The notes: generated by a model from the sequence alone, not told the origin. A stretch of 64,000 bases of DNA from Streptomyces sp. NRRL B-3428 (GCA_000721375.1 JOGW01000002.1:248001-312000); one strand, 5' to 3'. Positions 23,894 through 32,200 are shown, numbered from the stretch's first letter. Made by a program: numbers and translations.

Positions 23894-25566
23894 GCACCAC
23901 CGCAGAAGCTGCCTGGTGGCAGACCGCCACGGTCTACCAGATCTACCCCAAGTCCTTCCAGGACACGACCGGTTCGGGCACCGGTGACCTGCGCGGAGTG
24001 ATCCGCCGTCTCGACCACCTCGAAGCGCTGGGCGTGGACGCGGTCTGGCTGACCCCCGTCTACCGTTCCCCGCAGGTCGACAACGGCTACGACGTCTCCG
24101 ACTACTGCGCGATCGACCCGGCGTACGGCACGATGGCGGACTTCGACGACCTGGTCACCGCCCTGCACGCACGCGGTATGAAGCTCGTGATGGACATGGT
24201 CTTCAACCACACGTCCACCGAGCACCCCTGGTTCCGCTCGGCCCTGCTCGACCCCGACAGCCCTTACCGCGACTTCTACGTCTGGCGCCCGCCGGCCTGC
24301 GACGGTGGTCCGCCCAACAACTGGCGCTCGAAGTTCGGCGGCAGCGCCTGGAGTTACGAGGCGGAGTCCGACCAGTACTACCTGCACCTGTTCGCGCCCG
24401 AGCAGGCCGACCTCAACTGGGCGAATCCCCGGGTGCGTTCGGCCGTGCAGGACGTCGTCCACTTCTGGGCGCGCAAGGGCGTGGACGGCGTACGCCTCGA
24501 CGTGGTCAACCTGATCTCGAAGACCCCGGGCCTGCCGGACGCCGAGGGTACGGACGGCCGCGAGTTCTATACAGACGGCCCCGACGTCCACACGTATCTG
24601 CAGGAGTTCAGCCGGAAGGTCCTTCGCCCGTACGGCCTGATGAGCGTCGGCGAGATGTCCTCGACGACCCTGGAGCACTGCCGACGCTACGCGGACGCCT
24701 CGGGCCGCGAGCTGTCCATGACGTTCAACTTCCATCACCTCAAGGTGGATTACCCGAACGGCGACAAGTGGACGGTGGCGCCGCCCGACCTCGTCGAGCT
24801 CAAGCGGCTGTTCACACACTGGCAGCAGGGCATGCACGGCAAGGCGTGGAACGCGCTGTTCTGGTGCAACCACGACCAGCCGCGCATCGTGTCCCGTTTC
24901 GGCGACGAGGGCGCACTGCACCGGCAGAGCGCGAAGATGCTGGCGCTCGTGCTGCACGGCATGCAGGGAACTCCGTACGTCTATCAGGGCGAGGAGTTCG
25001 GTATGACGAACCCGGGCTATCGCTCGATCGCCGACTACAGGGACGTCGAGTCCCTCAATCTGCACAAGGAGTGGACCGAGGCGGGCACCCACGAGTCCCA
25101 CATCCTCGACGTGCTCGCCGCGAAGTCCCGTGACAACAGCCGTGCGCCGATGCAGTGGGACGACACGGTGAACGGGGGCTTCACCACGGGCACGCCCTGG
25201 CTGCGCCCGGCCACCGACGCGGGCTCGGTGAACGCTCAGGCGGCCCGCAAGGACGAGGACTCGGTCTTCCACACGTACAAGCGCCTGATCGCGCTCCGCA
25301 AGGAGCTGGACGTCCTGGTCCACGGTGACTACACCGATCTGGATCCGGCCGACTCCAAGGTCTGGTCGTACGTCCGCCGGCACGGCGCCGACGAGCTCCT
25401 TGTCGTCGCCAACTTCACCGGCCGACCGGTGGGCTGGGAGCGGCCGGCGGCTCTGGACGGCGGCGGCTGGCTGCCGCTGCTCGGCAGCTACCCGCAGGCG
25501 ATGGGCACACCGACGTCGGGGACACTGCGGCCGTATCAGGCGGGGATGTGGCTGCGGCGGGGGTGA
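23890..25566 (+). CDS. treC: trehalose-6-phosphate hydrolase (GH13 alpha-phosphotrehalase), 558 aa
   Basis: Glycoside hydrolase family 13 that splits trehalose-6-phosphate into glucose and glucose-6-phosphate in the cytoplasm. It has the N-terminal YQIYPKSFQDTTGSGTGDLRG start of alpha-phosphotrehalases, nucleophile Asp204 in GVDGVRLDVVNLI, acid/base Glu255 in SVGEMSS, and Asp329 in FWCNHDQPRI. It resembles the E. coli TreC sequence as I remember it almost along its full length. The PNNWRSKFGGSAW and EEFGMTN segments support phosphotrehalase over oligo-1,6-glucosidase. It is translationally coupled to treB. A heptad repeat and a strong terminator follow. Confidence 0.92.
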   Translation: MSTTAEAAWWQTATVYQIYPKSFQDTTGSGTGDLRGVIRRLDHLEALGVDAVWLTPVYRSPQVDNGYDVSDYCAIDPAYGTMADFDDLVTALHARGMKLVMDMVFNHTSTEHPWFRSALLDPDSPYRDFYVWRPPACDGGPPNNWRSKFGGSAWSYEAESDQYYLHLFAPEQADLNWANPRVRSAVQDVVHFWARKGVDGVRLDVVNLISKTPGLPDAEGTDGREFYTDGPDVHTYLQEFSRKVLRPYGLMSVGEMSSTTLEHCRRYADASGRELSMTFNFHHLKVDYPNGDKWTVAPPDLVELKRLFTHWQQGMHGKAWNALFWCNHDQPRIVSRFGDEGALHRQSAKMLALVLHGMQGTPYVYQGEEFGMTNPGYRSIADYRDVESLNLHKEWTEAGTHESHILDVLAAKSRDNSRAPMQWDDTVNGGFTTGTPWLRPATDAGSVNAQAARKDEDSVFHTYKRLIALRKELDVLVHGDYTDLDPADSKVWSYVRRHGADELLVVANFTGRPVGWERPAALDGGGWLPLLGSYPQAMGTPTSGTLRPYQAGMWLRRG

Positions 25567-25572
25567 GCCGCC

Positions 25573-25621
25573 GCACTGAGCACTGAGCACTGAGCTCCGA
25601 GCACTGAGCTGCGAGCTCCGA
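25573..25621. repeat. heptanucleotide tandem repeat downstream of treC
   Basis: Seven contiguous 7-bp units related to GCACTGA (units 1-3 and 5 exact, the others GCTCCGA or GCTGCGA), plus a degenerate eighth. It lies between the treC stop and the terminator hairpin, outside any gene. Confidence 0.9.
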
Positions 25622-25633
25622 ACTCCGCAGGCG

Positions 25634-25680
25634 CGGTGTCCCGCCGGGCCGTACCCCCGTACCGGCCCGGCGGGACACCG
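25634..25680. terminator. bidirectional terminator between treC and the secreted hydrolase
   Basis: A 17-bp perfect stem: the arm at 25634-25650 (starting CGGTGTCCCG) pairs with 25664-25680. The loop itself can fold GTAC/GTAC around CCCC. It sits 4 bp from the stop of the convergent gene and serves both. Confidence 0.85.
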
Positions 25681-25684
25681 GACG

Positions 25685-27061
25685 TCACCGCAGCAGGAAC
25701 TCCTGAGCCGCCGCGGCCCCCGCATCACTGCGCCGCTGCACCGAGTGGCCCGCGCCCTCGATCACGGCCAGCTCACCCTTCGGGGACTCGGCGGCCAGCT
25801 CCTCGGCCCAGGGCAGCGGGGTGGACAGATCCCGGTCGCCCTGCAGCAGAAGCACCGGCATCGTCAGCTTCGCGTGCGCCGGCGCCGGGTTGGGCGTCGA
25901 GACCGGCCAGCCCAGGCAGGTCTGCGGAATGCCCTGGTCGCCGGCCGTCGACCGCTCGAACGGCCAGGCGTACGCGGGCTTGATCCGCTGTACGGCCTTG
26001 CGCAGCGCCTGCTCACGGCCCGCGAGCGGAGCCGCCGAATCGCCCCAGGGGAAGGGGGTGTCGGCGCAGAGCGTCGCCGCGTGCAGCCCCGAGCTGAACT
26101 CCTCGGCCGGGGTCCCGTCGGGCGCGCTGAACCCGTCGACCAGACCGTTCAGCGGTCCCGTGTCACCGCCCGCCGAGCGGTGGATCGCGTCCAGGATCTT
26201 GAAGTCCGGGTTGTTGAGCTTCGGGTCGATGATGCTCGCGATGACAAGCAGGTTGAAGACCCCCACCCCGTTGCCGTCCCTGCGCACCACCTTCGCCAGG
26301 TCCTTCGCCGGGTCGTATCCGCAGCTCTGCTCCTTGCACGCGGTCCGCAGCACGAAGGCGGCACGGTGCAGCGAATCCTCGTACAGCGCTCCGGCCCCGT
26401 CGCTCGGCACCACGGAGTCGAGCACGAGCCGCTTGGTGCGCTGCGGATACGTGAGGCCGTACTGCGCCGCGGTGAACGTCCCGTACGAGACCCCGTCCAG
26501 CGTCATGGACGGCACCTTCAGGGCCCGGCGCAGATCCTCGAAGTCGGCGACGGTGTCGGCCGTACGGTAGAAGTTCCGGCTGCCGCCCAGGAGTTGGGCG
26601 CACTCGTCGACGGCCGCACGGCTCGGCACGACGGTGTCACTGGAGCCGACCTCCTTCTGCAGCGTCGGACAGTCGATGGCCGTGCCGCCCGTGCCCCGCT
26701 GGTCGATCATCACGATCCGGTACTGACGGGCGACGTCCGGCAGCCGCTCGGCGAGCCTCTGGTAGTACGGCACGCCGGGCTGGCCGGGTCCGCCGGTCAG
26801 CAACAGCAGCACTCCGCGCGGCGCGTCGGTATTGTTCGCCGCCGCGACCTGGAGTTTCAGGGTGCCGGGCTGCTTGCCGCCGCGGTCGAGCGGGACGACG
26901 AGTTCGGAGCAGGTGACATCGGTCAGGCCTGGGCAGGGGTGCGGGTCGGCGAGGCGTGGACCACCACCGCCCGCCCCTTCGGCGGGCGGCGCGGCCCCGG
27001 TGCAGGCAGCGATGGTGACCAGCGCCGCCGCGAGCAGGCCGGCGCGTCGAGTGAGTGCCAT
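25685..27061 (-). CDS. secreted alpha/beta hydrolase lipoprotein (tripeptidyl aminopeptidase-like), 458 aa
   Basis: An alpha/beta hydrolase of peptidase family S33-like Streptomyces enzymes. The signal peptide ends in the lipobox IAAC (Cys after AAALVTIAAC), giving a lipoprotein anchored outside the cell. The oxyanion motif is LLLTGGPGQPG; the nucleophile is in LDGVSYGTFTAAQYG (GxSxG). The conserved block VMIDQRGTGGTAIDCP is typical of the tripeptidyl aminopeptidase group, and the late GDRDLSTP and GAGHSVQ provide Asp and His. It probably trims peptides or esters outside the cell. The ATG at 27059-27061 has a CCGGGGGG site upstream. Confidence 0.88.
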   Translation of the reverse strand: MALTRRAGLLAAALVTIAACTGAAPPAEGAGGGGPRLADPHPCPGLTDVTCSELVVPLDRGGKQPGTLKLQVAAANNTDAPRGVLLLLTGGPGQPGVPYYQRLAERLPDVARQYRIVMIDQRGTGGTAIDCPTLQKEVGSSDTVVPSRAAVDECAQLLGGSRNFYRTADTVADFEDLRRALKVPSMTLDGVSYGTFTAAQYGLTYPQRTKRLVLDSVVPSDGAGALYEDSLHRAAFVLRTACKEQSCGYDPAKDLAKVVRRDGNGVGVFNLLVIASIIDPKLNNPDFKILDAIHRSAGGDTGPLNGLVDGFSAPDGTPAEEFSSGLHAATLCADTPFPWGDSAAPLAGREQALRKAVQRIKPAYAWPFERSTAGDQGIPQTCLGWPVSTPNPAPAHAKLTMPVLLLQGDRDLSTPLPWAEELAAESPKGELAVIEGAGHSVQRRSDAGAAAAQEFLLR

Positions 27062-27162
27062 GGGCGTCCCCCCGGATGCTTGAGTGACTTCAGTGAGGCG
27101 AGGCCGCCATTGTCGAAGGCCCGCCCGCGCCCGGCGTTGGACATTCATGCTCACTTGGCGCC

Positions 27163-28017
27163 TCACCGATGCCCCAGCAACTCCCGTACGACACTGGGTG
27201 GTTCACCCGTGTGCCGGCGCATCACCCGGGTGAGATGCGCCTGATCGGCGAACTCGTACGCGGCCGACAGCGCGCGCAGCCCGCACCGTCCCTGCTCGAT
27301 GTCCTGCAGCACGGCACGGATCCGCAGCTCGTTGCGGTACCAGGTGAGCGTCCGCCCGGTCACCCGCCGGAACACCCGGCTCAAGTGATGCGGCGAGGCA
27401 CCGACCCGTAAAGCCAGCTCGTCCAGCGAACCGGTCAGCTGCCCGGTGGCGAACACCGCGCACGCATCGGCCACGAGCCGCTGATGGGCCCGGCGTACGG
27501 GCAGCGACGGCGGACCGCCGGACTCCGCGTCCCGCGCGCCGCGGGCCACCAGATCGAGCAACTCATGCAGGCGCTCGGCGAGTTCGAACGCGTCGGTGCC
27601 CCGCCGGATCGCCCCCAGGAACATCCGGTGCCGCAGATCGGCGTCGCCCGTGACGACGATCCTGCCGTGGTGGCCGTCGAACCGTTCGCCGAACGACTCC
27701 GCGCTCAGATAGATCTCGGTGGCGGTGTCGCCGGTGCCGAGCGGATGCGCGCTGTACACCTCGTCGCCGGGCCGGGTGAGACAGCCGGCGGTCGCGTCCA
27801 TCCACCACTCCTCGCCCTGCTGGCGCCAGCGGTACGCCCCGGAGCGGGTGAGGACGACACCGTGCGCGTCCTTGTACCCGGGCCCGATGAACCCCTTGTG
27901 GTCGGTGCAGCACTCGGTGTCGATGACGTACATCCCCGGCAGCTGCAGCACGCACTCCCCGCGCCCGCCGCGCTCCCGCTCCGCCTCGGTCCACGCCCCG
28001 ACCTCACGTAAGGCCAT
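27163..28017 (-). CDS. AraC family transcriptional regulator, 284 aa
   Basis: Residues about 1-110 form a cupin-like sensing domain (VIDTECCTDHKGFIGPGYKDAHGVVLTRSGAYRWRQQGEEWWMDATAG). Residues about 185-280 carry the two HTH motifs of AraC/XylS proteins: LDELALRVGASPHHLSRVFRRVTGRTLTWYRNELRIRAVL and LRALSAAYEFADQAHLTRVMRRHTGEPPSVVREL. It binds a small molecule through the cupin and controls nearby or distant genes. Its start lies upstream of the secreted hydrolase on the same strand, about 100 bp away, so it may regulate or share a transcript with that gene. Confidence 0.9.
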   Translation of the reverse strand: MALREVGAWTEAERERGGRGECVLQLPGMYVIDTECCTDHKGFIGPGYKDAHGVVLTRSGAYRWRQQGEEWWMDATAGCLTRPGDEVYSAHPLGTGDTATEIYLSAESFGERFDGHHGRIVVTGDADLRHRMFLGAIRRGTDAFELAERLHELLDLVARGARDAESGGPPSLPVRRAHQRLVADACAVFATGQLTGSLDELALRVGASPHHLSRVFRRVTGRTLTWYRNELRIRAVLQDIEQGRCGLRALSAAYEFADQAHLTRVMRRHTGEPPSVVRELLGHR

Positions 28018-28086
28018 GACTCACCCCCCGGGACATCGTCCCGCGGGACGTCGCTCGGGGGCAGCCCCCGGGCGGCCCCGGGCGGC

Positions 28087-28578
28087 TCAGCGGGCGCGGC
28101 GTTCGCCCCGGCGGGCGGGCTTGGCGGGCTTGGCGGGAGGGGTCTCGCCCGTACGCGGGTCGAAGGCGCCGAGCGCCGCCGCGAGGTCCGGCGCGGACGG
28201 TCCGCGCAGCCGCTCCATGTCACGGCGGTCGCGCTTGGTCGGGCGTCCCGTGCCCCGGTCCCGTACGCCTGCCGGTGCCACCGCCTCGCGGGGCGGGGGC
28301 GGCGGGCTGTTGTCCTGGTAGCACTCGACCGCCACCGGGGCGCCCACCCGCTTGCGGATGATCTTCTTGACGACGAGGATCCGCTCGCGGTGCTCGATCC
28401 GCACCCGCACCTCGTCGCCCGCCTTCACCAGCTGCGCGGGCTTGGCACGCTCGCCGTTCACACGGACATGGCCCGCGCGGCAGGCCGCGCCGGCGGCGGA
28501 GCGGGTCTTGAGCAGCCGTACGGACCAGATCCAGGCGTCGACCCGTACGGTGCCGCTCTCGGAGGGCTCGGAAGTCAT
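28087..28578 (-). CDS. RNA-binding S4 domain protein (HslR/Hsp15-like), 163 aa
   Basis: Residues about 10-75 form an S4 RNA-binding fold: RVDAWIWSVRLLKTRSAAGAACRAGHVRVNGERAKPAQLVKAGDEVRV. Hsp15 rescues stalled 50S subunits with nascent chains in E. coli; a similar ribosome-associated role is likely here. The C-terminal half is a basic, Arg/Pro-rich tail (RGSPPPPPREAVAP and KPAKPARRGERRAR) longer than in E. coli. The ATG at 28578 may be read from a leaderless transcript because TAGGGT lies 7 bp upstream on the coding strand. A 26-bp duplication lies just upstream. Confidence 0.88.
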   Translation of the reverse strand: MTSEPSESGTVRVDAWIWSVRLLKTRSAAGAACRAGHVRVNGERAKPAQLVKAGDEVRVRIEHRERILVVKKIIRKRVGAPVAVECYQDNSPPPPPREAVAPAGVRDRGTGRPTKRDRRDMERLRGPSAPDLAAALGAFDPRTGETPPAKPAKPARRGERRAR

Positions 28579-28590
28579 ACGTCGACCCTA

Positions 28591-28642
28591 ACGGGCACCG
28601 TCAAGACAACCCGTCCACGGGCACCGTCAAGACAACCCGCCC
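28591..28642. repeat. 26-bp tandem duplication in the promoter region of the S4 gene
   Basis: Two units of 26 bp (28591-28616 and 28617-28642), each starting ACGGGCACCG, 25 of 26 positions identical. On the minus strand each includes TTGACG, a -35-like hexamer. The first lies 12 bp upstream of the S4 start codon. Confidence 0.9.
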
Positions 28643-28666
28643 GAAAGCACACCCGTGCACGCCGAA

Positions 28667-28702
28667 GGCCCGGTCCACCGGAAACCTCCGGCAGACCGGG
28701 CC
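28667..28702 (-). terminator. hairpin terminator after the DoxX gene
   Basis: Stem GGCCCGGTC (28667-28675) with GACCGGGCC (28694-28702), 9 bp perfect, and an inner CCGG/CCGG pairing. It lies 19 bp downstream of the DoxX stop on the minus strand. Confidence 0.7.
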
Positions 28703-28720
28703 GTACGACACCGACGGACA

Positions 28721-29170
28721 TCACACCCGTCGGCGAACCGCCTTCAGGAGCCGCACCGTCTGGTCCCGGTGCGCCCGCGCGATGTACACGAGCGGCACGA
28801 TCAGGATCAACGGCGTGTACCAGAACTCCCCGCCCAAGAAGGCGAAGCTGAACGAGGTCGCCCCGACCATCAGCGCCGTGAAGGCGATCGCGGAGACGCC
28901 GGACAGGACCGGGATCAACAGGGCGATTCCACCGGCGAGTTCAAGACCGCCGATGAGGTACATGAACCAGTCCCCGAACCCGATCCGGTCGAACACTTCG
29001 GTCGCCGACGCGTGCGCCGTGAGCTTCGGGAGGGCGCTGGCGATCGCGTAGAAGAGACCGAGCAGAACGGTCAGCGTGCGCAGCCCGATCCTCCCGCGCC
29101 GGCCGCGTGCGGGGGCGACGGAGTCGGCGGAGGCGACGGTGGAAGCGGTGGCGAGGGTGGCCTCGGACAT
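28721..29170 (-). CDS. DoxX family membrane protein, 149 aa
   Basis: A four-helix DoxX-type protein: LRTLTVLLGLFYAIASALPKL (helix 1), WFMYLIGGLELAGGIALLIPVLSG (helix 2), IAFTALMVGATSFSFAFL (helix 3) and YTPLILIVPLVYIARAH (helix 4). Such proteins form membrane oxidoreductase partners or act as respiratory accessory factors; the precise role is unknown. The AAGGAG Shine-Dalgarno with 6-bp spacing supports the ATG at 29170. It may be downstream of the cupin gene as a short operon (95 bp gap). Confidence 0.88.
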   Translation of the reverse strand: MSEATLATASTVASADSVAPARGRRGRIGLRTLTVLLGLFYAIASALPKLTAHASATEVFDRIGFGDWFMYLIGGLELAGGIALLIPVLSGVSAIAFTALMVGATSFSFAFLGGEFWYTPLILIVPLVYIARAHRDQTVRLLKAVRRRV

Positions 29171-29265
29171 GATGGGCTCCTTGTGTAGCGGTTGGTGTCG
29201 CTGTCACAGGGATGGACCGGGGCCACGCCCTCAACTCATCGGTCCCGGAGGACTTTTCTCGTACG

Positions 29266-29679
29266 TCAGGAAAGCTCGTGCCCGGCGGTGCTGTCGACGT
29301 TCCTCGGCAGCTCCCCCTCGAACCGGTCTCCCGTCGACACGGTCCCCGACGGCTCGAACATGAGGATCGACCCGCCGGGCGAGGACGGCTTGTGCTCGGT
29401 GCCGCGCGGCACCACGAACACATCTCCCTTGTGGAGCACCACCGTCGACTCCCCTCCCTCCGCATCGCGCAGGGCGATGTCGAAGCGCCCGTCGAGCACG
29501 AGGAAGAACTCGTCGGTGTGCTCGTGGACATGCCACACGTGCTCGCCCTCGGTATGGGCGATGCGTACGTCGTAGTCGTTCATCCGCGCGACGATCCGCG
29601 GGCTGTAGACGTCCTTGAAGGACGCGAGCGCGTCGGTCAGGTTCACGGGTGCGGCGGGCTTCGCCGGTGAGTTGGCCAT
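29266..29679 (-). CDS. cupin domain-containing protein, 137 aa
   Basis: A single-domain cupin. Motif 1 is HTEGEHVWHVHEHTDEFFLVLDGRFDIAL, where the HxH and Glu ligate a metal; motif 2 is GDVFVVPRGTEHKPSS with the His. It is a small cytoplasmic metal-binding enzyme or sensor with unknown substrate. No Shine-Dalgarno is visible upstream of the ATG, so translation may be leaderless. It lies upstream of the DoxX gene. Confidence 0.88.
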   Translation of the reverse strand: MANSPAKPAAPVNLTDALASFKDVYSPRIVARMNDYDVRIAHTEGEHVWHVHEHTDEFFLVLDGRFDIALRDAEGGESTVVLHKGDVFVVPRGTEHKPSSPGGSILMFEPSGTVSTGDRFEGELPRNVDSTAGHELS

Positions 29680-29754
29680 ACGCCGAGCTTCCCGCCCGCC
29701 GCAGGTCCGCGTCTTGTACGTAACTGACGCAGAACCGCTGACGCGGGGCCGAAG

Positions 29755-30033
29755 TCAGGAGCCCGGCCGGGGATCGCCTTGATCCGGCGGCTCGTACGGC
29801 GGCACATCCCGCCCCGGCTGGAAGTGCGGACCCTGCCGGATATGACGCAGCACCATCACCAGATCCACCGTGATCACCAGCCACAGCACCCCGCATGCCA
29901 CAGCCCAGCCCGGACGCCCCACGAGCGCGAACGCGACCGTACCGGCGATCGCCCACACGAGGCCCCACAGCCCGAGCCAGAAGCGCATACGGAGGGGACT
30001 GCGCGCGGTCGTCGGCTCACTGCCCGTACGCAT
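29755..30033 (-). CDS. DUF6343 family membrane protein, 92 aa
   Basis: Matches the Streptomyces DUF6343 family: MRTGSEPTTARSPLRMRFWLGLWGLVWAIAGTVAFAL, then VLWLVITVDLVMVLRHIRQGPHFQPGRDVPPYEPP. Two transmembrane helices (about residues 18-38 and 47-65) and a conserved cytoplasmic-looking tail with an HIRQGPHxQPGRDxPPY signature. Function unknown. The ATG at 30033 follows a GTG codon that is also in frame; the GGAGG (minus strand, 30043-30047) suits either. Divergent from the solute-binding gene. Confidence 0.88.
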   Translation of the reverse strand: MRTGSEPTTARSPLRMRFWLGLWGLVWAIAGTVAFALVGRPGWAVACGVLWLVITVDLVMVLRHIRQGPHFQPGRDVPPYEPPDQGDPRPGS

Positions 30034-30157
30034 CACCGCTCACCTCCAGGTGCGGCCTCTCTTCTCTTCCAGCTTCTCTTCCAGGATGCACCCGCGGGCG
30101 GCCCGGTGGTGCGGGGAGCTGGTCCGGGAGTTAATCGCTTGCCCACGGCCGACGATC

Positions 30158-31273
30158 ATGGATCCAATGGGTGGCATGGTCACCCAGGTGCGCCCGCCGC
30201 GGCGAGACGAGTCCACACTCACGATCGGCGCGCTGGCCCCGCTGACAAGCCCCGGCTGGGCCGAGGCGGGTCAACATCTGCTCGCGGGAATGCAGTTGGC
30301 GGTGGCCGAGGCCAACGCGGCGGGTGGGATCGACGGCCGGCCGCTGGAACTTCTCGTACGGGACACCGCGGCCGATCCGCAGCGGGCCGAGGCGGTCGTG
30401 ACCGAACTCGCCGCTCTGGGCGTGGCCGCGGTGGCGGGCGAGTACCACAGCGTCGTCGCGCGCGCCGCCGCCACCAGGGCCGATGCCCTCGGTCTTCCGT
30501 TCCTCTGCTCGTCGGCGGTGCTCGACGAGCTCACCGAGCAGCCGACGCGGTGGGTGGCCCGGATCGCCCCGGCGCAGTCGATCGGCTGGCGGCTCTACGG
30601 GGACTTCCTTCTGGAGTCGGGCCACCGCCGTATCGCCGTGGTCGCACAGCCGAGCGTCTACTGGCAGTGCGGCACCGGCATTCTGCGCGACCACATCGCA
30701 CCGCACGGCGGCACCGTCATCGAACTCGGAACACCCGCGCCCGAGAGCATCGCCGACGCACTGGTCGCGCACGGAGCGACTGCGCTGCTTCTCCTGGTGG
30801 GCCACCCCGATCCGGCCGTCCCGCTCGTGCGGGCCGTGCGCGGCGACAAGCGGCTGGCAGGGCTTCTGATCGGCGCACCCGCCGGACAGCCGGAGTTCGC
30901 CACGTGGGCCGAGCTGCTCGGCGAGCACGGCGCCGGGGTCCCGTTCCTGCGCTATCTGCCGCGAGAACTGCCGCCACTGGGCGCCCGAGTCGACAAGGAG
31001 TTGCGTGAACTCCTCGGCGCAGCGCCCTCGTTCGTCGCCTTCGAGGGGTACGACACGATCGCCGTGCTCGCCGAACTGCTCCGCTCCCACGGCGCGGACC
31101 GGGCCAGTCTGGCCGCCGCCTGGGCGGATGCCGATGTCGATGGCACGCGCGGACGGATCCGCTTCTCCCGTACACAGGGCATCAGCGTGCAGCAGTGGGC
31201 CTGGCCGCCCGTCCAGATCGTCGACCGTGACCCGGCCGCACCCGAGCGCTTCCGGGTCCTGCGCAACCGCTGA
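30158..31273 (+). CDS. type 1 periplasmic-binding-fold protein (leucine-binding-like) without an export signal, 371 aa
   Basis: Resembles the substrate-binding protein of branched-chain amino-acid ABC transporters: TIGALAPLTSPGWAEAGQHLLAGMQLAVAEANAAGGIDGRPLELLVRDTAADPQRAEAVVTELA, then AVAGEYHSVVARAAA and FVAFEGYDTIAVLAEL. No signal peptide or lipobox is present whichever ATG (30158, 30167 or 30176) is used, and no permease or ATPase gene is adjacent. The product should stay in the cytoplasm and may act as a ligand sensor or enzyme regulator, which is inference. The start is ambiguous because no candidate has a strong Shine-Dalgarno. Confidence 0.82.
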   Translation: MDPMGGMVTQVRPPRRDESTLTIGALAPLTSPGWAEAGQHLLAGMQLAVAEANAAGGIDGRPLELLVRDTAADPQRAEAVVTELAALGVAAVAGEYHSVVARAAATRADALGLPFLCSSAVLDELTEQPTRWVARIAPAQSIGWRLYGDFLLESGHRRIAVVAQPSVYWQCGTGILRDHIAPHGGTVIELGTPAPESIADALVAHGATALLLLVGHPDPAVPLVRAVRGDKRLAGLLIGAPAGQPEFATWAELLGEHGAGVPFLRYLPRELPPLGARVDKELRELLGAAPSFVAFEGYDTIAVLAELLRSHGADRASLAAAWADADVDGTRGRIRFSRTQGISVQQWAWPPVQIVDRDPAAPERFRVLRNR

Positions 31274-31281
31274 GCGGCGAG

Positions 31282-31698
31282 TTACCCCGCCTCGTCGAAA
31301 CGGGCCGCCGCCAGATAGTCCGGCTGCGGATCGAGCGCCGCCGCAAGCCGGAAATGCCGCTTGGCGGGACCGGGCCGGCTCATACGCTCATAGGTGCGGG
31401 CCAGTGCGAAATGCGCGAAGGCGTTATCGGGCTCACGCTCGAGAACGATGGAGAACTCCAGCTCGGCGGCGCGCAGTTGGGCGCCGGCGAAGAACGCCCG
31501 TGCGCGCAGCAGCCGCGCCGCCGTGTGCTCGGGGTGTGCCTCGATCACCGCGTCGAGCAGCTTGATCGCGCCCCGCGGGTCGCGCGCGTCGAGCAGCTGC
31601 TCCGCCGCGCGGAAGTCGATGACGTCCGTCTCGGGGGTCCGTCCACGTCCATTGTTCTGCGGCACGTCCTCGTCCTTCCGCTTGCCGATCACCTTCAA
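31282..31698 (-). CDS. tetratricopeptide repeat protein, 138 aa
   Basis: About two and a half TPR units: AEQLLDARDPRGAIKLLDAVIEAHPEHTAARLLRARAFF, AAELEFSIVLEREPDNAFAHFALARTYERM, and PAKRHFRLAAALDPQPDYLA. A small cytoplasmic scaffold for protein-protein contacts. The start is TTG at 31698 with GGAG about 9 bp upstream; a GTG at 31692 is the alternative. It lies downstream of DUF3592, coaE and PAC2 on the same strand and may share their transcript. Convergent with the solute-binding gene. Confidence 0.85.
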   Translation of the reverse strand: MKVIGKRKDEDVPQNNGRGRTPETDVIDFRAAEQLLDARDPRGAIKLLDAVIEAHPEHTAARLLRARAFFAGAQLRAAELEFSIVLEREPDNAFAHFALARTYERMSRPGPAKRHFRLAAALDPQPDYLAAARFDEAG

Positions 31699-31816
31699 CG
31701 CCCGTAGCTCCAGCGCTATTCCATACGCTGTTGCGCATGCCTGTCCGTACGCCGATCCGTACGCCTTTACTGCCCCGGCGCCCCTTGGGCCATACGCTCC
31801 ACGGCCGACCGGGTGG

Positions 31817-32200
31817 TCAGCCCAGCGTCACCGCGAGCACCGCACCGAGCACCACGAGTGCGGCGCCGGCCCAGACGAAACCCTGGTCGACGCGTACCCG
31901 CTCGCTGCCGAGCAGCAGGGTGTCGCGGGGATCGGCCGGATCGTAGGCGATCCTGACCTCCGTGCCCGGCTCAAGGGGCAGCCGCTTGCTCGGCGCCAGC
32001 GGCGAGGAGACCTCCATGACGCGGCCGTCGAGCGTCTCGAACTGCAGCAACGGCCGCTCGGCGCCTTGCGGAGGCGGTTTGACCAGGGCGGTCACGGCCT
32101 CGCCCGAGGCGGCGATGCGCCGGGTCTGGCGCAGTCCGTAGGCGCCCGCGAGCAGCGCGACCAGACCGCCGAACGAGGTGAGCGCGGCGAAGACGATCAC
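31817..32200 (-). CDS. DUF3592 domain membrane protein, 127 aa
   Basis: Two membrane helices (VFAALTSFGGLVALLAGAYGL near the N-terminus and FVWAGAALVVLGAVLAVTLG at the end) flank an external beta-rich domain with the DUF3592 pattern RPLLQFETLDGRVMEVSSPLAP and LEPGTEVRIAYDPADPRDTLL. Function unknown. The start is GTG at 32200, 12 bp after the coaE stop, so it is probably co-transcribed with coaE. Confidence 0.85.
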   Translation of the reverse strand: MIVFAALTSFGGLVALLAGAYGLRQTRRIAASGEAVTALVKPPPQGAERPLLQFETLDGRVMEVSSPLAPSKRLPLEPGTEVRIAYDPADPRDTLLLGSERVRVDQGFVWAGAALVVLGAVLAVTLG

